A stretch of DNA of 64,000 nucleotides from Hyaloraphidium curvatum (lineage: Eukaryota > Monoblepharomycota > Hyaloraphidiomycetes > Hyaloraphidiales > Hyaloraphidiaceae): assembly GCA_025558095.1 (NCBI GenBank), contig JAIVFI010000004.1:1-64000 (forward strand), written 5' to 3'. The position numbers and the translations under genes are program-made. Under the pieces are notes generated by a model. The model made no database searches and was not told the DNA's origin. It saw only the letters and a list, made by a program, of their open reading frames with translations. Positions 11,283-22,200 of the stretch are shown piece after piece (the first letter of the stretch is position 1; each line of letters starts with the position of its first letter).

Positions 11283-11782
11283 ATGGCACTCCGCACCGCC
11301 GCCTTCGCCGCCGCCGTCCTCGTCCTGGCGCCGCCGGGCTGACCGCCGCCGCGCCCGCCGGAGCCCCCGACGTCGGCATCTTCAAGCGCGCCTGCTCCGA
11401 ATGCAGCACCCAGGACCACTACTGGTCCGGACACCCGCTGCCCGCACCGCAGAAAGCACCGCGCTGACCTCCCCCCGCCGGCAGCGAGTACGCCTACCCC
11501 GGCGCCCCCGCCGGCACCGTCGCCTGCGTCTCCTACGCCTCCGCCGGCCCGCGCGCCCTGTACCGGCGCTACGGCCCCGCCCTGACCTGCTTTTCCGCCG
11601 GCACCGACACCACCTGCTCCGGCACGGTGTCCAAGAGCGAGCCTTCGGGCGTGGCGACGGCGGGCGCGTGCCAGGCCTACTGCTCGCCTTCGCTCTACTT
11701 TGCCCATGCCGCTTCCACCGGGGCGTGCACCTGCTTCTCGTCGTGCGGGAGCAACGTCGCGGCACCCGGGTTCGACCTCTAA
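11283..11782 (+). CDS. small secreted Cys-rich protein with frameshifted signal peptide
   Basis: The start MALRTAAFAAAVLVLA (11283) is a typical signal peptide, but its frame stops at once. The rest of the protein, GLTAAAPAGAPDVGIFKRAC, continues in another frame. Replacing the GCG-CCG-CCG run with an extra base would restore a normal Ala-rich cleavage region, so one base appears missing near 11335. One intron (11425-11484) joins CSTQDHY to EYAYPGAPAGTVACVSYAS. The mature part has about ten Cys, ends GSNVAAPGFDL, and matches no family I know. The coding length is two over a multiple of three, consistent with one missing base. It is either a pseudogene or a homopolymer-type error. Confidence 0.6.
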
Positions 11783-12100
11783 GAGTGCTGATCAGATCGC
11801 GAGGTCCCCTTCGGTGGGTGCCGACCGGTAGATCGGACGGAAGGACGTCAACTAATGCCGCGGGTCGGATAGCTGCCCGGCCCGATGTGCAAAGCGCCAG
11901 CAGCAGCGGATTGCCGTGGGGAAGGCGCTGGATCCTTACGGGCGCCTGGCACGATGTCCCAATGGCCTCTAGGCAGCAGTGTACCACTTATAGCCATATG
12001 TTATTGTCTGACTGCGTGCGAGAGACCGAAGCCTGCGGGGCGGTCGTCTGCTTGTTCTCCTGGGCTCCACGTCCAGGCCATTACCCCCTGCATGCGGCCA

Positions 12101-13889
12101 TCACGACCCGAGCGAGGGGCCCAGCTTTGTCGCGGTCCCCGACAGAGCGGACCCGACTTCGTCGGCGGCGACTTCGTCGGCGGCGACTAAGGGGAGCGGG
12201 TTCCGTCGCACGCTGGGGAGGAGCAACGCGTCGATGACGTGGATCTGTGTGCGGGTCAGGTTTCCTACGGAAGAGGTCGATCATCCACCCACCACTCCGT
12301 TGTGGACCAAAATGTCCTTGATGATGACGTTTGCTCCGTTGACGAGGGCGGTCCCTTGGACCACCGTGACCTTGAGGACCTGGCCGTTGACGGCCTGGAG
12401 CTCCAGCCCGTCCGTTAAATCCGACGAGTAGTACACTCCGCGCCCCGAAATGACGATCATGGTCTCTGCGATCATTGCCAGCTGTTCCGGAGTTTTGCCC
12501 TGCAGTGCTTGAACCGCCTCCATGCTGGCGAAGGCACGGTTGACGGGAACGAAGCTGCGAGGTGGACGGGATAAGCTCCAATCGGTGCTCGCCGTTCCCC
12601 AGCGCAGGGAGGGAACGCACAATGTCGCGCCTGGCTGGTCCGGAAGGCCGTAAGAGTTCGCTGTTTCAGCCAGGCCTGCAGCTTCCAGAAGCGAGCGGAA
12701 GGACGTCAGGTTTGCCTTTGTCATGGTCGTGGTCGGCCAGACGGGGGGGATGACCATGCTACGCGTGACAAGAATCATGCCGTTGGATGCAGGGATGCTG
12801 TCGATCACGGTCGAGTTGTCGAAGCCGAAAAAGGGGAAGACGCCGAGGCTGGACCGGGTGAGCACGAGATACTGCGGATCCAGCCGCGCCAGGGTGAAGG
12901 ACGAGTTGAGCAGCGTGGGTGCGAGCACCTTTCCCGGCAGCCGCGAGGGTTCAATGTAGGCTTGCACGATCTGGTACCGAAGGACGTCGCCCGGATGCTG
13001 CTCGGCCGTGGGTTCGGAGACCGTCCGCTCCATCAGCCTGCCGACGGGAGAGAAGCCCCATCCCTCATTGGTCACCGCGAAAAAGGTTACGTTGGGATAG
13101 CTCGGGTTGCGGCCTTGGAGGATGTCGCGCACGGGCGGGGTCAGGTTGATGAGGGAGAGGATTCTATCCACCTGGGAATCGCGATACGTGATCAACGTCC
13201 GCCCCACGATACCACGCGGCGGACCAACGTGATACGTCTTCTGTATCGCGCCGGACGCGATCCGTTCCAGCGTGCGATGGATGCTCCCCGCGGCGGGCGT
13301 CGCCGCGGTCACCGTCTTTGTGCGGAAAGAGGTCCGCGTCACGAAGCTGGTGCGGGTGAGCGTGCGGCGCGGGCAGCACGGCGATCCCTGCGGCCGCGCC
13401 GGGTTGTACTTGGCCAGCTTGATTCCGGCGGGGCAGGTCCGGCACGCGGGGACGGCGTTGTTGCGAACCAGATGGCGGTGCACAGCCGGCTCCGCGGGCG
13501 GCGGCAGTGCGTACGCGTTGGCATCGGGCTGGGCGGCCTCGCTGATCCCGTCGAGGGGCGACTCGATGTCGTTGGCGAACAGCCGGGGAGGGCGGGTGAC
13601 AGTGGTCGTCTTGGTTCGGAACACGGTGGTTGTGCGGCGCAACGTGGCGGTCTTGACCGCGCCGCCGGCGGCAGGGCAGCTGCGGGCAGGGGGATCCGGG
13701 CGGGTGAGCACGGGCTTGGACCACGATGCGCTCAGGGACTGCCCACCAGCAGGACGGGCCATGGTTGTTGGCTGCGACGCGCGGCAGCTTCGGGCACGAG
13801 GGGCCAGCGAACCAGAGCTGCGTCGCGTCCGCCGGGCCCGCGGCGCAGGCGGCCAGGAAGGCAACGAGGAAGATGAGCGCGAATTTCAT
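12101..13889 (-). CDS. secreted protein with two fasciclin (FAS1) domains
   Basis: Three exons encode 557 residues: signal peptide MKFALIFLVAFLAACAAGP from 13889, with introns 13680-13746 and 12245-12292. After the leader comes a Thr/Arg-rich linker with TTTVFRTKTTTVTR and TRTSFVTRTSFRTKTVT. FAS1 domain 1 covers roughly residues 190-340 (VTFFAVTNEGWGF, NGMILVTRSMVIPP). FAS1 domain 2 covers about 350-530 and ends NGV/IHVIDALLLP, the conserved FAS1 H2 motif that appears only after removing the last intron. FAS1 proteins are extracellular adhesion or matrix proteins, often GPI-anchored in fungi, but no hydrophobic C-terminal tail is seen here. The C-terminus has two copies of VAADE from a 15-base tandem repeat at about 12158-12187. 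Confidence 0.88.
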
Positions 13890-14357
13890 TTGAGGGGGAA
13901 CGATGCCGAGTGACTTCGTCGGGTGAGTCAATCCCGGAGCTTCCCGGCCTCGTGTCCTTAATCCTTGAATTGTCGTAGTCAGTCAGCCCAGGCCGCGGTC
14001 CGTTCCGATACCCCGATCTGAAAAAGCCAATTGGGAGTGGTGCAAGTCACAAATCCGTCTTTCTTGACAACCGGGGGAATCCGAGCGAGCTCATTCTCCA
14101 TGACCCGCGGATCCAGTAGGCGAGGCGACGGGGCGGTCTCCGCCGGGCAGCGGTCGGCCGGGAAAAGGACAGATCCGTCCCCCGACAGACCGGCCGAGCA
14201 ATGCCTCCGGTCGGAGCTGCGCTGCGTTTCCGCCCTGCCCGGCTTGGTGCGGTGAACCGTACCGGAGCCGGCTCATCCTCGCGGGCGGTTGCCAGCTTCG
14301 CCGATCGCGCCGATCCCCGCCGCCCGCCAATCTCCCTCGTCTCTTCCGCCCCCCGAA

Positions 14358-15505
14358 ATGCCCCCCGACGACGGCACCGCCCTCCCGCCCCCCGGAACAG
14401 CCGGCACGGCGGGCGCGCGGACGCTGCGGATCGCGCTGCTGACGGCCGACAGGGTGGTTGCGGGTGGGCGAACGCGCGGGCGCGCGGAACGGAGGCGAGG
14501 TGCTGACGACGCATTGCAGGGCTGGAGCACTTTGGCAGCCTCGAGAAAATGTCCGTACTTCCCCGCCGGACGCGACTGGCACCGCCGGGAGCCGTTCTGA
14601 TCCTCCTTCCTGCCGTCCGTCCAGCTTCGGCGACTGGTTCCGCGCCGTCGCGTCGGCGTACTTCCCCTCCCTCTCCGTCTCCCTCGACAACTACGACGTC
14701 ATCGACGGCATCTACCCCCCGAACCCGCATGCGTACGACCTGCTGGTCCTCACGGGCTCCGAATCCGCTGCGTTCGACGACGACCCGTGGATCGTCGCGC
14801 TGCGCGGGTTCCTGCGGAAGACGGAGGAAGAGGGGCCGCGGCTCGCGGCGTTCTGCTTCGGGCACCAGGTCGTGCACCATGCGCTGGGGGGGAGGGCGGA
14901 GATCAATCCCGGGGGGAGGGAGGAGGGGCGGGCTGTTGTGGAATTGAACGGGGAGGGGAGGGGGGTGTTGAAGACGGGCAAGGGGGCGTTTGCGGTGAAT
15001 ATCGGGCACAGGGTGGGTTGTCGCTTGCAGTGCGATGCGGTGTGGGTGGGGCGTGCTGACGCGCCCCCCGCCCGGCCGAAGGACCACGTCGCGGAGCTGG
15101 CCCCCGGGTTCGTGGGGCTGGGGAGCACCCCCCAGACGCCGGTGCAGGGCGCCGTGCTCGACGACCGGATCTTTACGCTGCAGGTTCATCCCGAGTTCAG
15201 CAGCGAGTACTTCGAGGGGTACCTCCGGGTCGCGAGGAAGGCGGCCGAGGCGGCGGGGGAGGTTGGTCAGCCGCGGGGTGCGCCGGGCGCGGATTGACAA
15301 CCTTTCGTGGCAGGGGTACGACGGGCCCACGGTGGCCGAGATCGACGCGTGGATCGAATCGTTCTACCCGCCTGGGAAGACTGGGGGCGGCGAGTACCTG
15401 CCGACGGACGCGCTGTGGATCGGGGCCAAGGTGGTGTCATGGGCGGTGGGCGGGACGGAGGGGATACTGAGCGACGAGGAGCTGGAGAAGATGGCGGCAA
15501 AGTGA
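14358..15505 (+). CDS. class-I glutamine amidotransferase-like protein
   Basis: Five exons (14358-14463, 14520-14550, 14625-15012, 15082-15261, 15314-15505) give 298 residues. The nucleophile motif is AAFCFGHQVVHHALGG and the catalytic His/Glu motif is LQVHPEFSSEYFEGY. Splicing restores ADRVVAGLEHFGSLEK/IFGDWF near the N-terminus and NIGHRDHVAELAPGF in the middle. This is the stand-alone GATase1 type, seen in fungi as GMP-synthase-like amidotransferase domain proteins of uncertain substrate (possibly peptidase-like gamma-glutamyl hydrolysis). Intron 3 ends in AAG. A 31-base microexon (exon 2) is required to keep frame. No partner synthetase gene lies nearby. Confidence 0.85.
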
Positions 15506-15640
15506 CCGATAGACTGCCAGACGGGTATTCCGAGTAGACCGCGGAGGAGCGGCCACGTGCGCCTCCGACCCGCCGCCACCAAAACAACGCGAACCAGTCG
15601 ACGCGTCGGCATTCCTCCCAGCAGCCGCCCCTTTCCCGCG

Positions 15641-16558
15641 ATGGACACGTCCTCGTCGTCGTCGTCGTCGTCGGACGAGCGGCCCGACCGCCCCAGGAAG
15701 GAGAAGAAGGACAAGAAGGACAAGAAGGCCGGCAAGAAGAAGGACCGCGGCGCGTCGCTCGTGGTGCTCGTGCGCCACGGCGAGAAGCCCGTGCCCAAGG
15801 CGGCCGACGTCGACGGCGTGCTGTCGCCCGTCGGGCAGGTCCGCGCGCGCTTCCTCGCCGAGCGCTTCTTTGCCCGCCCCGCCGGCGGCCGGCCCACCTT
15901 CGCGCGGCTGGCGGACCCCGCGGGCGGCGCCGCGGCGGACGTCGCGATCTCGCACGTGTTCGCCACGCGGCCCGATCGCGCCAAGAAGAAGCGGCTGCGG
16001 ATGGAGCTCACAGTGCGGCCGGCAGCAGAGGCGCTGGGGCTGCCCGTGAACCTGGACTACGACGCGGACGACGCCGAGGCGTGCGCGGACCACATCCGCT
16101 CGCTGGGCGCGAAGAAGAAGAAGGACAAGGAGGGCAAGGAGAAGGAGGGCAAGGAGAAGGAGGGCAAGGCGGGCAAGGAGCCCAAACCCCGAGCCGTGCT
16201 GGCCTGCTTCCCGCACGAGCACCTCCCCGTCCTCGCCCGCTCCCTCCTTCTCAAGGGGATCAACGCCGCCGGCGGGGACCCCAAGTGGCGCTCGGCCTCG
16301 CCGCGGTGGGACGACGACGACTACTCCACCGTGTGGATCGTCAGGCCAGGGGGCAACCTGGAGAGCTACGACATGGACAACCCGCCGCGCAGCGGGGCCG
16401 CCGCGGCGGTGGAGTGGGAGAAGGGGGACTTTTTCGAGTGGTACGCGAGGTTGGACATGAGGAAGAGGGCGGGGAGCCCGGCGGTGCCTCCGGCCGCGGC
16501 GGGAGGGCCATCCGGGAAAGAGGGTGGGCCGGAGCTCAAGGTCCCGAAGAAAGGCTGA
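15641..16558 (+). CDS. histidine-phosphatase (phosphoglycerate-mutase-like) superfamily protein
   Basis: A single-exon frame of 305 residues starts at 15641 with MDTSSSSSSSSDERPDRP and a Lys-rich stretch. The RHG motif (VVLVRHGEKPVPK) at about residues 40-55 is the phosphohistidine site of the superfamily. LACFPHEHLPVLARSLL at about 185-200 supplies the second His. A Lys/Glu/Gly insertion (EKEGKEKEGKAGKE, about 160-178) comes from an imperfect 15-base tandem repeat. Downstream Arg/His residues are less obvious, so catalytic competence is uncertain. An in-frame ATG at 15557 would add 28 residues; 15641 was preferred for its context. Substrate is unknown. Confidence 0.72.
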   Translation: MDTSSSSSSSSDERPDRPRKEKKDKKDKKAGKKKDRGASLVVLVRHGEKPVPKAADVDGVLSPVGQVRARFLAERFFARPAGGRPTFARLADPAGGAAADVAISHVFATRPDRAKKKRLRMELTVRPAAEALGLPVNLDYDADDAEACADHIRSLGAKKKKDKEGKEKEGKEKEGKAGKEPKPRAVLACFPHEHLPVLARSLLLKGINAAGGDPKWRSASPRWDDDDYSTVWIVRPGGNLESYDMDNPPRSGAAAAVEWEKGDFFEWYARLDMRKRAGSPAVPPAAAGGPSGKEGGPELKVPKKG

Positions 16559-16909
16559 GCGTGGTTGGTTCTTGGGTGCGGCGCACGACCGGTGGAACGG
16601 GAGCGGCGGGATTGTAGATCCTTGGGTCGAGGGTTGGCCGAGATACATCCCTCTTGCTTGCCTTGTCCGACCCCATGACCGCCCCTCCGAGCAGCAAGCG
16701 ACACCCCAGCAAACCAGACCGCGAACGAAGCAACTCAATCCGAGTCCAGTCCCGACCCCCGATCCTGGCACGTCCGCGGCGCCCGGCAAAAGCCCCGGCG
16801 TCGCCAGCTTCCCTTCATCCTGGCCACGCGTTCGGCAGGCATCGCGGCGCCCCATGTCGTCTCCGCGACCGCATCAACGTTCCGAGATCACCTGCCGGGC
16901 CGGCGGCGG

Positions 16910-17481
16910 TCACTCGCCCGGCCGGCCGTCGGCCGGACCGACTTTTGCCGCGGACAACCGCCGGCCTTTGGGCGCCGGTTGCGGGTTGACGTGCTTGAGG
17001 TAGTCCAGGTATGCTGTGGGGGCGGGAAGGACGCGGATCAGACCATCTCGATCGGTGAAGATGGCGAAGAAGCGCGGAAGCGGCAGAAAGACGGGCTTGA
17101 AGGGCGGGAAACGAGTCTGCCAGCGCGGGAACGCGTCCTCCGGCGAGGTCCCGGAACCGTGCCTCCCACAGCCCCTCCCCTCCCCTCTCCAGCCACCCTC
17201 CGCCCCTCCCCCTCCCCGCACAATCACCCACCGACGAAGCACCACGCGGCCGCCAAGCACGCCACCCCCCCGCCCACCCACATCCCCGCCCTCGCCAAAG
17301 CGCCCCCGACCCCCTCCCCCGCGTCCCTCATCCCGCCGCTCATCATCTCCGAGCCCTCCCTGATCGCGGCGGTCATCTGCGAGGCGCCCTCGCGCGCGGC
17401 GGTGGCGAGCTCGCGGAACTCCATGATGGAGACGACGTCGGAGGGGATGATTGTCTTGAGGAGGGAGGGTTCCTTGGACAT
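16910..17481 (-). CDS. small predicted membrane protein, unknown function
   Basis: Exon 1 (start 17481, MSKEPSLLKTIIPSDVV) contains a helical EGASQMTAAIREGSEMMSGG segment and one hydrophobic span, ALARAGMWVGGGVACLAAAW. A second exon reads RFFAIFTDRDGLIRVLPAP and YLDYLKHVNPQPAPKGRR and stops at 16910. The joining intron (17117-17235) is the weak point. The favoured donor GTGGGT gives the wrong phase, while GTCGGT three bases upstream keeps frame and gives 150 residues. No family is recognised; a mitochondrial inner-membrane protein is possible but is a guess. Confidence 0.5.
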
Positions 17482-17853
17482 GGCTGGGAGCTGGGGGGCG
17501 GGAAGAGAGCGGGTGAAGGAGCGTGGAGACGGGCGGAAGGACCGCTTCGGTGGGGGGGAACCGGGGTACGCGCAAGCGCAGCCGACGTTGGAGGAGGAAA
17601 GGGGTTGTGCGGGCCGGCCAGCACGGCCGAACCTGCTCCTGGATCCGCGCGCACGAAGCTCGAGAACGGGTGGTCGGCAGGGGCAAAAGACGGGGATGGA
17701 GAGAGGGAATGCTCGGATGGGTGAGGTTTGGTGCCGGACCGGGCGATGCGACGTTGTTGGCGTCCCGAACGACGCGCGAGGGCCGCTCGCTCGCTGCAGC
17801 TAAGCCACTGCGCCTCTTGATTCTGCTAAGCGCCTCCCCACCAGCGACGTCTC

Positions 17854-18666
17854 TCAAGTCCTTCTGCTTGTCGTCGTGCTCCGTCTCGCTGTGGTCTTCC
17901 TCTTGGTCGTCGTCTTCCGTCTGCTCGTCGTCATCTTCGGAAGCACCCCGGGAGCCCACCGCCTCAGCACCCCGTCGATCCACCCGCTGAGCGCCGACAC
18001 CTTTGCGTACCCCCCCACCGGGAACCGCGGGTTCCCGCAGTCCGGCCCGAAGCTCACGGCGCCCACGAGCACCCACCCCCCGTTCCTCCGCGCGAACAGC
18101 GGCCCCTCAGAATCCCCCACTCACGCGTCCCGGCCGGGCCAACCCGCGCACAGCACGCTCGGGTGCGGCGGCCGATCGAAGGCCTGCAGCGCCGCGCAAA
18201 TGCTGGCGTTGTTGACGGCCAGGTCGGCCTGCCGGAGGTCCGACGAGAGGGAGCCGTCGTCGGTGATACCCCACCTGATGGTGCGGACGGGGTACCCGAC
18301 GGGGGGGAAGGAGGGGTCCCGGTTGATGGCGATGCGGGCGGGGGTGCGGTTGCCGTAGTTGGTCGGAGCCGAGAGGCGGAGGATGGCGACGTCGTTGGCC
18401 GGGAAATCGTATCGCGGGTGGACAACGATCTGCACCACGCCGCAGTCGATCCCGCGCTCGCGCCGGGTGGTGGCGTCCGAGTTGCGGCGGTACGTGGCCG
18501 CGGTGACGTTGGCGGGCGCGATGCCCTCGGCGCAGTGCGCGGCGGTAAGCACAAGGTTGGGCGCGATCATGCTCCCGCCGCACTGGAAAGTGCCGTCGGC
18601 CCGTTTAATACTGAGCAGAGCCATCCACGGGTAGGTGGCGGCCGAGGGCACGCGGACCTCGGACTC
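17854..18666 (-). pseudogene. trypsin-like serine protease pseudogene
   Basis: Sequence from VRVPSAATYPWMALL to the stop at 17854 is clearly homologous to the two intact S1A proteases at 41829-42767 and 45804-46986. His (TAAHC) and Asp (NDVAIL) of the triad remain. The Ser region reads GRDA-stop-VGDSEGPLF, where the intact paralogues have GRDSCQGDSGGPLF. The Cys codon TGC has become TGA, and GDSGG has become GDSEG. No signal peptide or IVGG activation site is found upstream, so the N-terminus is also lost. The Lys/Arg/Thr tail (KTTTKRKTTARRSTTTSRR) characteristic of this local family is intact. Confidence 0.85.
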
Positions 18667-19030
18667 GCGAGGCGCAGCACCCGTTTTCTCCCCACACCGG
18701 CGAATATGGGGCCCGCTGACCCAGCACGCACGGGCACCATGCCAGATGCGATTTCTGCGAGAGGCATGGGATAGGAGATGCATCCGTTGCGCAGCGGGGC
18801 CTGGGGCTTCTGGCACGAGTTTCGCGCACGGTGACCCGGCACGCAAGACCGGTGTAGTCTGGACTCGAGATCACGGTCCGACACCTACGATCGGGGAAAT
18901 GAATGGGATTCGATGGCTGGATGGGAGTAGCAAGCGCGAGCGAGCTCGCTCCGCTTTGCCGCTCCAGGCCCAGCGACACCGCAGGCAGGGAGACGGCCAT
19001 TCTCGGCGCAGCCTCCTCGCCCGCCTCGCA
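18667..19030. other. intergenic region, no gene seen
   Basis: Lies between the decayed 5' end of the trypsin pseudogene and the next secreted-protein gene. It may contain remnants of the lost protease leader exon, but none is recognisable. Confidence 0.4.
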
Positions 19031-19825
19031 ATGCCGGGTGCTGTGGTGGTCGCCGCGCTCGGCGTTGCCCTTTCCGTGCTCTGGCTCTCCAACGCCGCCG
19101 CCGGGGTCTCGGTGCCGCCGTTGCCCGTCCCACCGCAGTCGGCCAACCAGACCGTCTGGACGCCGACGGCCGCCAACGAGTACTGCCAGCCGTGGTATTT
19201 TGACCTGCCGGCGAACAAGTCGGTGGGTTTGAGTGCCGTTGAACGCGACCGGAAGACTTGACGAGCCCGACGCGTCGCCTCCCCACGGGAACCCGCCTCC
19301 CAGGCGCAGCTTACGGTCTGCGACGACCCCGCGTACCTGATGGCGCTCACCGTCGACTCCGCCTCCGTGCTCCCCGCCTCGGATCCTGTCCCCTCGACAG
19401 TCCCGTGCCTCAGCCCGGACTCGGGCGCGGCGGGCGAGCAGACGGTGGCCACGTTCGGCAGCAGCCTCGCCGTGCTCAACGGCACGCTCCCTGGCCGCGT
19501 GTGCGCTCGCCTGTTCGCCCTGCCGTGCTACACCAGCGCGGTGAGGCTGTTCTTCGGCACCGCGACGGCGTGGACCAAGGGGCCCAACGGGACCGTCAAC
19601 GACCCCGCCATTTTCGCGGCCAACGCGACGAGGACGATGCAGTTCAACGCGACGATCGTCGACCCCGACTCGGCGTGCCTGCGGGTCACGGGGGGGAACG
19701 GGACGTCGACGACGGCCACGGCCACGGCGACGGCGAGCACCAGCAGGCCCGCCGGCGCGGGGAGGGCACTACCTGGGGGATGTGCGTGGGCTGCAGTTGC
19801 GGCGATTGCTGCCCTGGCCATTTGA
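19031..19825 (+). CDS. secreted, probably GPI-anchored protein of unknown function
   Basis: Two exons (19031-19222 and 19310-19825, phase 0) give 235 residues. The N-terminal signal is MPGAVVVAALGVALSVLWLS. The body has several Cys (EYCQPWYF, LTVCDDPAY, CLSPDSG, RVCARLFALPCY) and multiple N-glycosylation sequons. A Thr/Ser/Ala-rich stalk (TSTTATATATASTS) precedes a hydrophobic C-terminus (CAWAAVAAIAALAI), which is the usual layout of a fungal GPI-anchored surface protein. No domain is recognised. An upstream in-frame ATG exists but adds only basic sequence. Confidence 0.75.
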
Positions 19826-20596
19826 GGACGTGCCGGACGGGGGGTGACCAGGGACGCGATCTGTGCAGACCCTTCGTGGCGGACCGTGGGGGAGGCGAGC
19901 CGAAGCTCGGATGGGCGGACGCCTCGACTGGAGCGGAATATCTGGACAAGAAGACAGCGTCTTATACTCTCTATTTGGACAAGCTGGAGTTGCAATCTCG
20001 AGGCAAGCGCGACCGCAGCCTTCAACGAGACCAGGTATCCATTCGCTCCTCCATTGCCAACAATCAACGATGGTAGCAATCTCATTTGAATGCAATTGAA
20101 GCTCATGGTGGAGATCTACATGTACCGAACAGCTGTCGTCTTGGCGAGCGAGGCCGAGTCACCAAGTCGAGATCGCTAAACTCCCTCCATCTCCCCCAGA
20201 TTCCATCCCGGAAGTCATTTCTCACCTTCTATATCCATTCTCTGCCGGAATTCGAGCCCGATCTCGCGGTCGTTGCGCCCCATCCCGCCAATCAGCTGCC
20301 CGTCGGCGCCGTCCCGACCCCGCCCCGCCACGCCGCGAACAAAACACCTCTGCCCACCCAGCACCGTAGGTATCCCTGCCCACCCGCGGGCCCTCGTTGC
20401 CGCACGGCGGAGTTGGAGGAGGCGCGAATGCGGCGGCGGTGGCGGCGCGGAGCGGCGGGCGGGGCCGGGCGGGAGGTGCCGCCGCTGCGGAGCGGGAGCA
20501 CTCGGCTGCCGCTGGAGGCCGCGCTCCCCGACGGCCGCGCCTCGATGGGCATTTTGGAGACTGGACCGCTCACCGCCGTCGGCATCGCAGGCCGCG
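19826..20596. other. intergenic region upstream of SAR1
   Basis: About 770 bases without a supported gene; frames are short and without motifs. It should contain the SAR1 promoter. CT-rich tracts occur between 20180 and 20350. Confidence 0.5.
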
Positions 20597-21788
20597 ATGT
20601 TCATCATCAACTGGTTCTGGGACGTCCTGAGCTACCTCGGTGGGCCCCTTCTTCCTGCCTCGGCGGGAAGGCAGGACAGCTGACGTACGGCCAGGGCTCG
20701 TCAACAAGAACGCAAAGATCCTGTTCCTCGGGCTGGACAACGCGGGGAAGACGACGCTGCTGCACATGCTCAAGAACGACAGGCTGGCGACGCTGCAGCC
20801 GACGCTGCACCCGAGTGGGTACCGGCGGCGACCGTGATGGGGTCGGGAGGAGGAACATTGGGATTATGGAGCACGGGAAGGAGGAGGTTCGGCGAGATGG
20901 GGGGACGGGGGCGTTTGGTGGCCGAGGACTCCGGCCGGGTCGGGCGGCGGAGGCAAACCTGGCCCACGTCGGCGACTGTGCCGCCCTGCGGTGCCGTTTC
21001 TCCCCAGGTCTCCGCCTTGGGCACGTGTTCGGTTCGGTCGGGATGCCGGTTGCCCGGAGATCATCCCCGCTCCCCTCTTGGATCTTGGCCACGCCGTTGT
21101 TCGGCCTTCCCTTCGGCCGTCGCGCTCACACCTCCCTTCTCCCAGCCTCCGAGGAGCTTTCGATCGGAAACATCAAATTCACCACCTTTGACCTCGGCGG
21201 ACACCAGCAGGGTTCGTCATTCGGGCCGCCGTCCGGAATGCGCCGACGCTGATCTCCTGCACACCCGTGGACCTCGTCCCTCCCTCCCTCCCTACCCCCC
21301 GTCCCTCTCCCCCTGTTTCGACCACCAGCCCGGCGGCTATGGAAGGACTACTTCCCGGAGGTCGACGGCATCGTCTACCTCGTCGACGCCGCGGACCCGG
21401 AACGCTTGCCCGAGAGCAAGTCCGAGCTGGACGTGGGTCCCCCCCCTCATCCCCTCCTCACTTCACTCCACTCACGTCTGACCCCTCGGGACAGTCCCTT
21501 CTCGGCATCGAGGAGCTCAACAAGGTCCCCTTCCTCGTCCTCGGCAACAAGATCGACGCGCCGACCGCGGTCTCGGAGGATCAGCTGAGGGCGGCGCTGG
21601 GGCTGTACCAGACCACGGGGAAGGGGAAGGTGGCGCTGGGGAACAACATGCGGGCCATCGAGGTGGGTTTTTCGTTCGCTGCGCTGGAAGGGAGGGACTG
21701 ACGGGGGCGAAAGGTGTTCATGGTGTCGGTGGTGATGCGGCAGGGGTACGGGGCCGGGTTCCAGTGGCTGTCCAACTACATACCCTAG
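20597..21788 (+). CDS. SAR1: Sar1 small GTPase of the COPII coat
   Basis: Six exons (20597-20639, 20695-20814, 21146-21211, 21329-21432, 21495-21662, 21714-21788) encode 191 residues, the usual Sar1 length. Sar1 recruits Sec23/24 to ER exit sites to start COPII vesicle budding. It begins [15 protein letters not shown], the Sar1-type amphipathic N-terminus without an Arf myristoylation Gly. G1 is [16 protein letters not shown], the switch region [13 protein letters not shown]3 DLGGHQQ, and G4 VLGNKIDAP. It ends [12 protein letters not shown]. Intron 2 is 331 bases, far longer than the other introns here, and intron 5 ends in AAG. Confidence 0.97.
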
Positions 21789-22200
21789 GCGGTCGGGGAA
21801 ACGGGGAAAATGTCGTGTCTTGATACCGTGGAAGGAAGATAGAGCTGTGGTCCGAACGTTTTGTTGACAGACGCCTCGGCGGCTTCTTCCATCGACTCGT
21901 CCACCCCATTCAGCGAGCCTGTTGGCATCTTTGATGAATGTGCGCTTGTCGGTTGGCCGAACCTTCAGCCGCGCGGCCCGCGGGGAAGGAAGCAACGAGC
22001 GTGCGCGGCGGGAACATGAGACTGCGCTGTGGTACGGCGTGACAGGTCAGAACCGAGCCGCCGACGTGATTGCCGGGTACCTGGGCCAGTCTGCGCATTG
22101 GATGTATGGCGCCGAAGCCTGAAGCCAAGAAGCTCACCTGCCGTGCCGTGCAACCCGCGTCCCAACTCCTCTCAACCTGGTTCTTCCCCATCTTCCGAAC

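Noticed and set aside
16910-18076. A 388-codon minus-strand frame spanning two loci
   Set aside because: Only its last 70 codons look like protein and fit as exon 2 of the gene starting at 17481. The upstream part is an alternate frame of the trypsin pseudogene and intergenic sequence.
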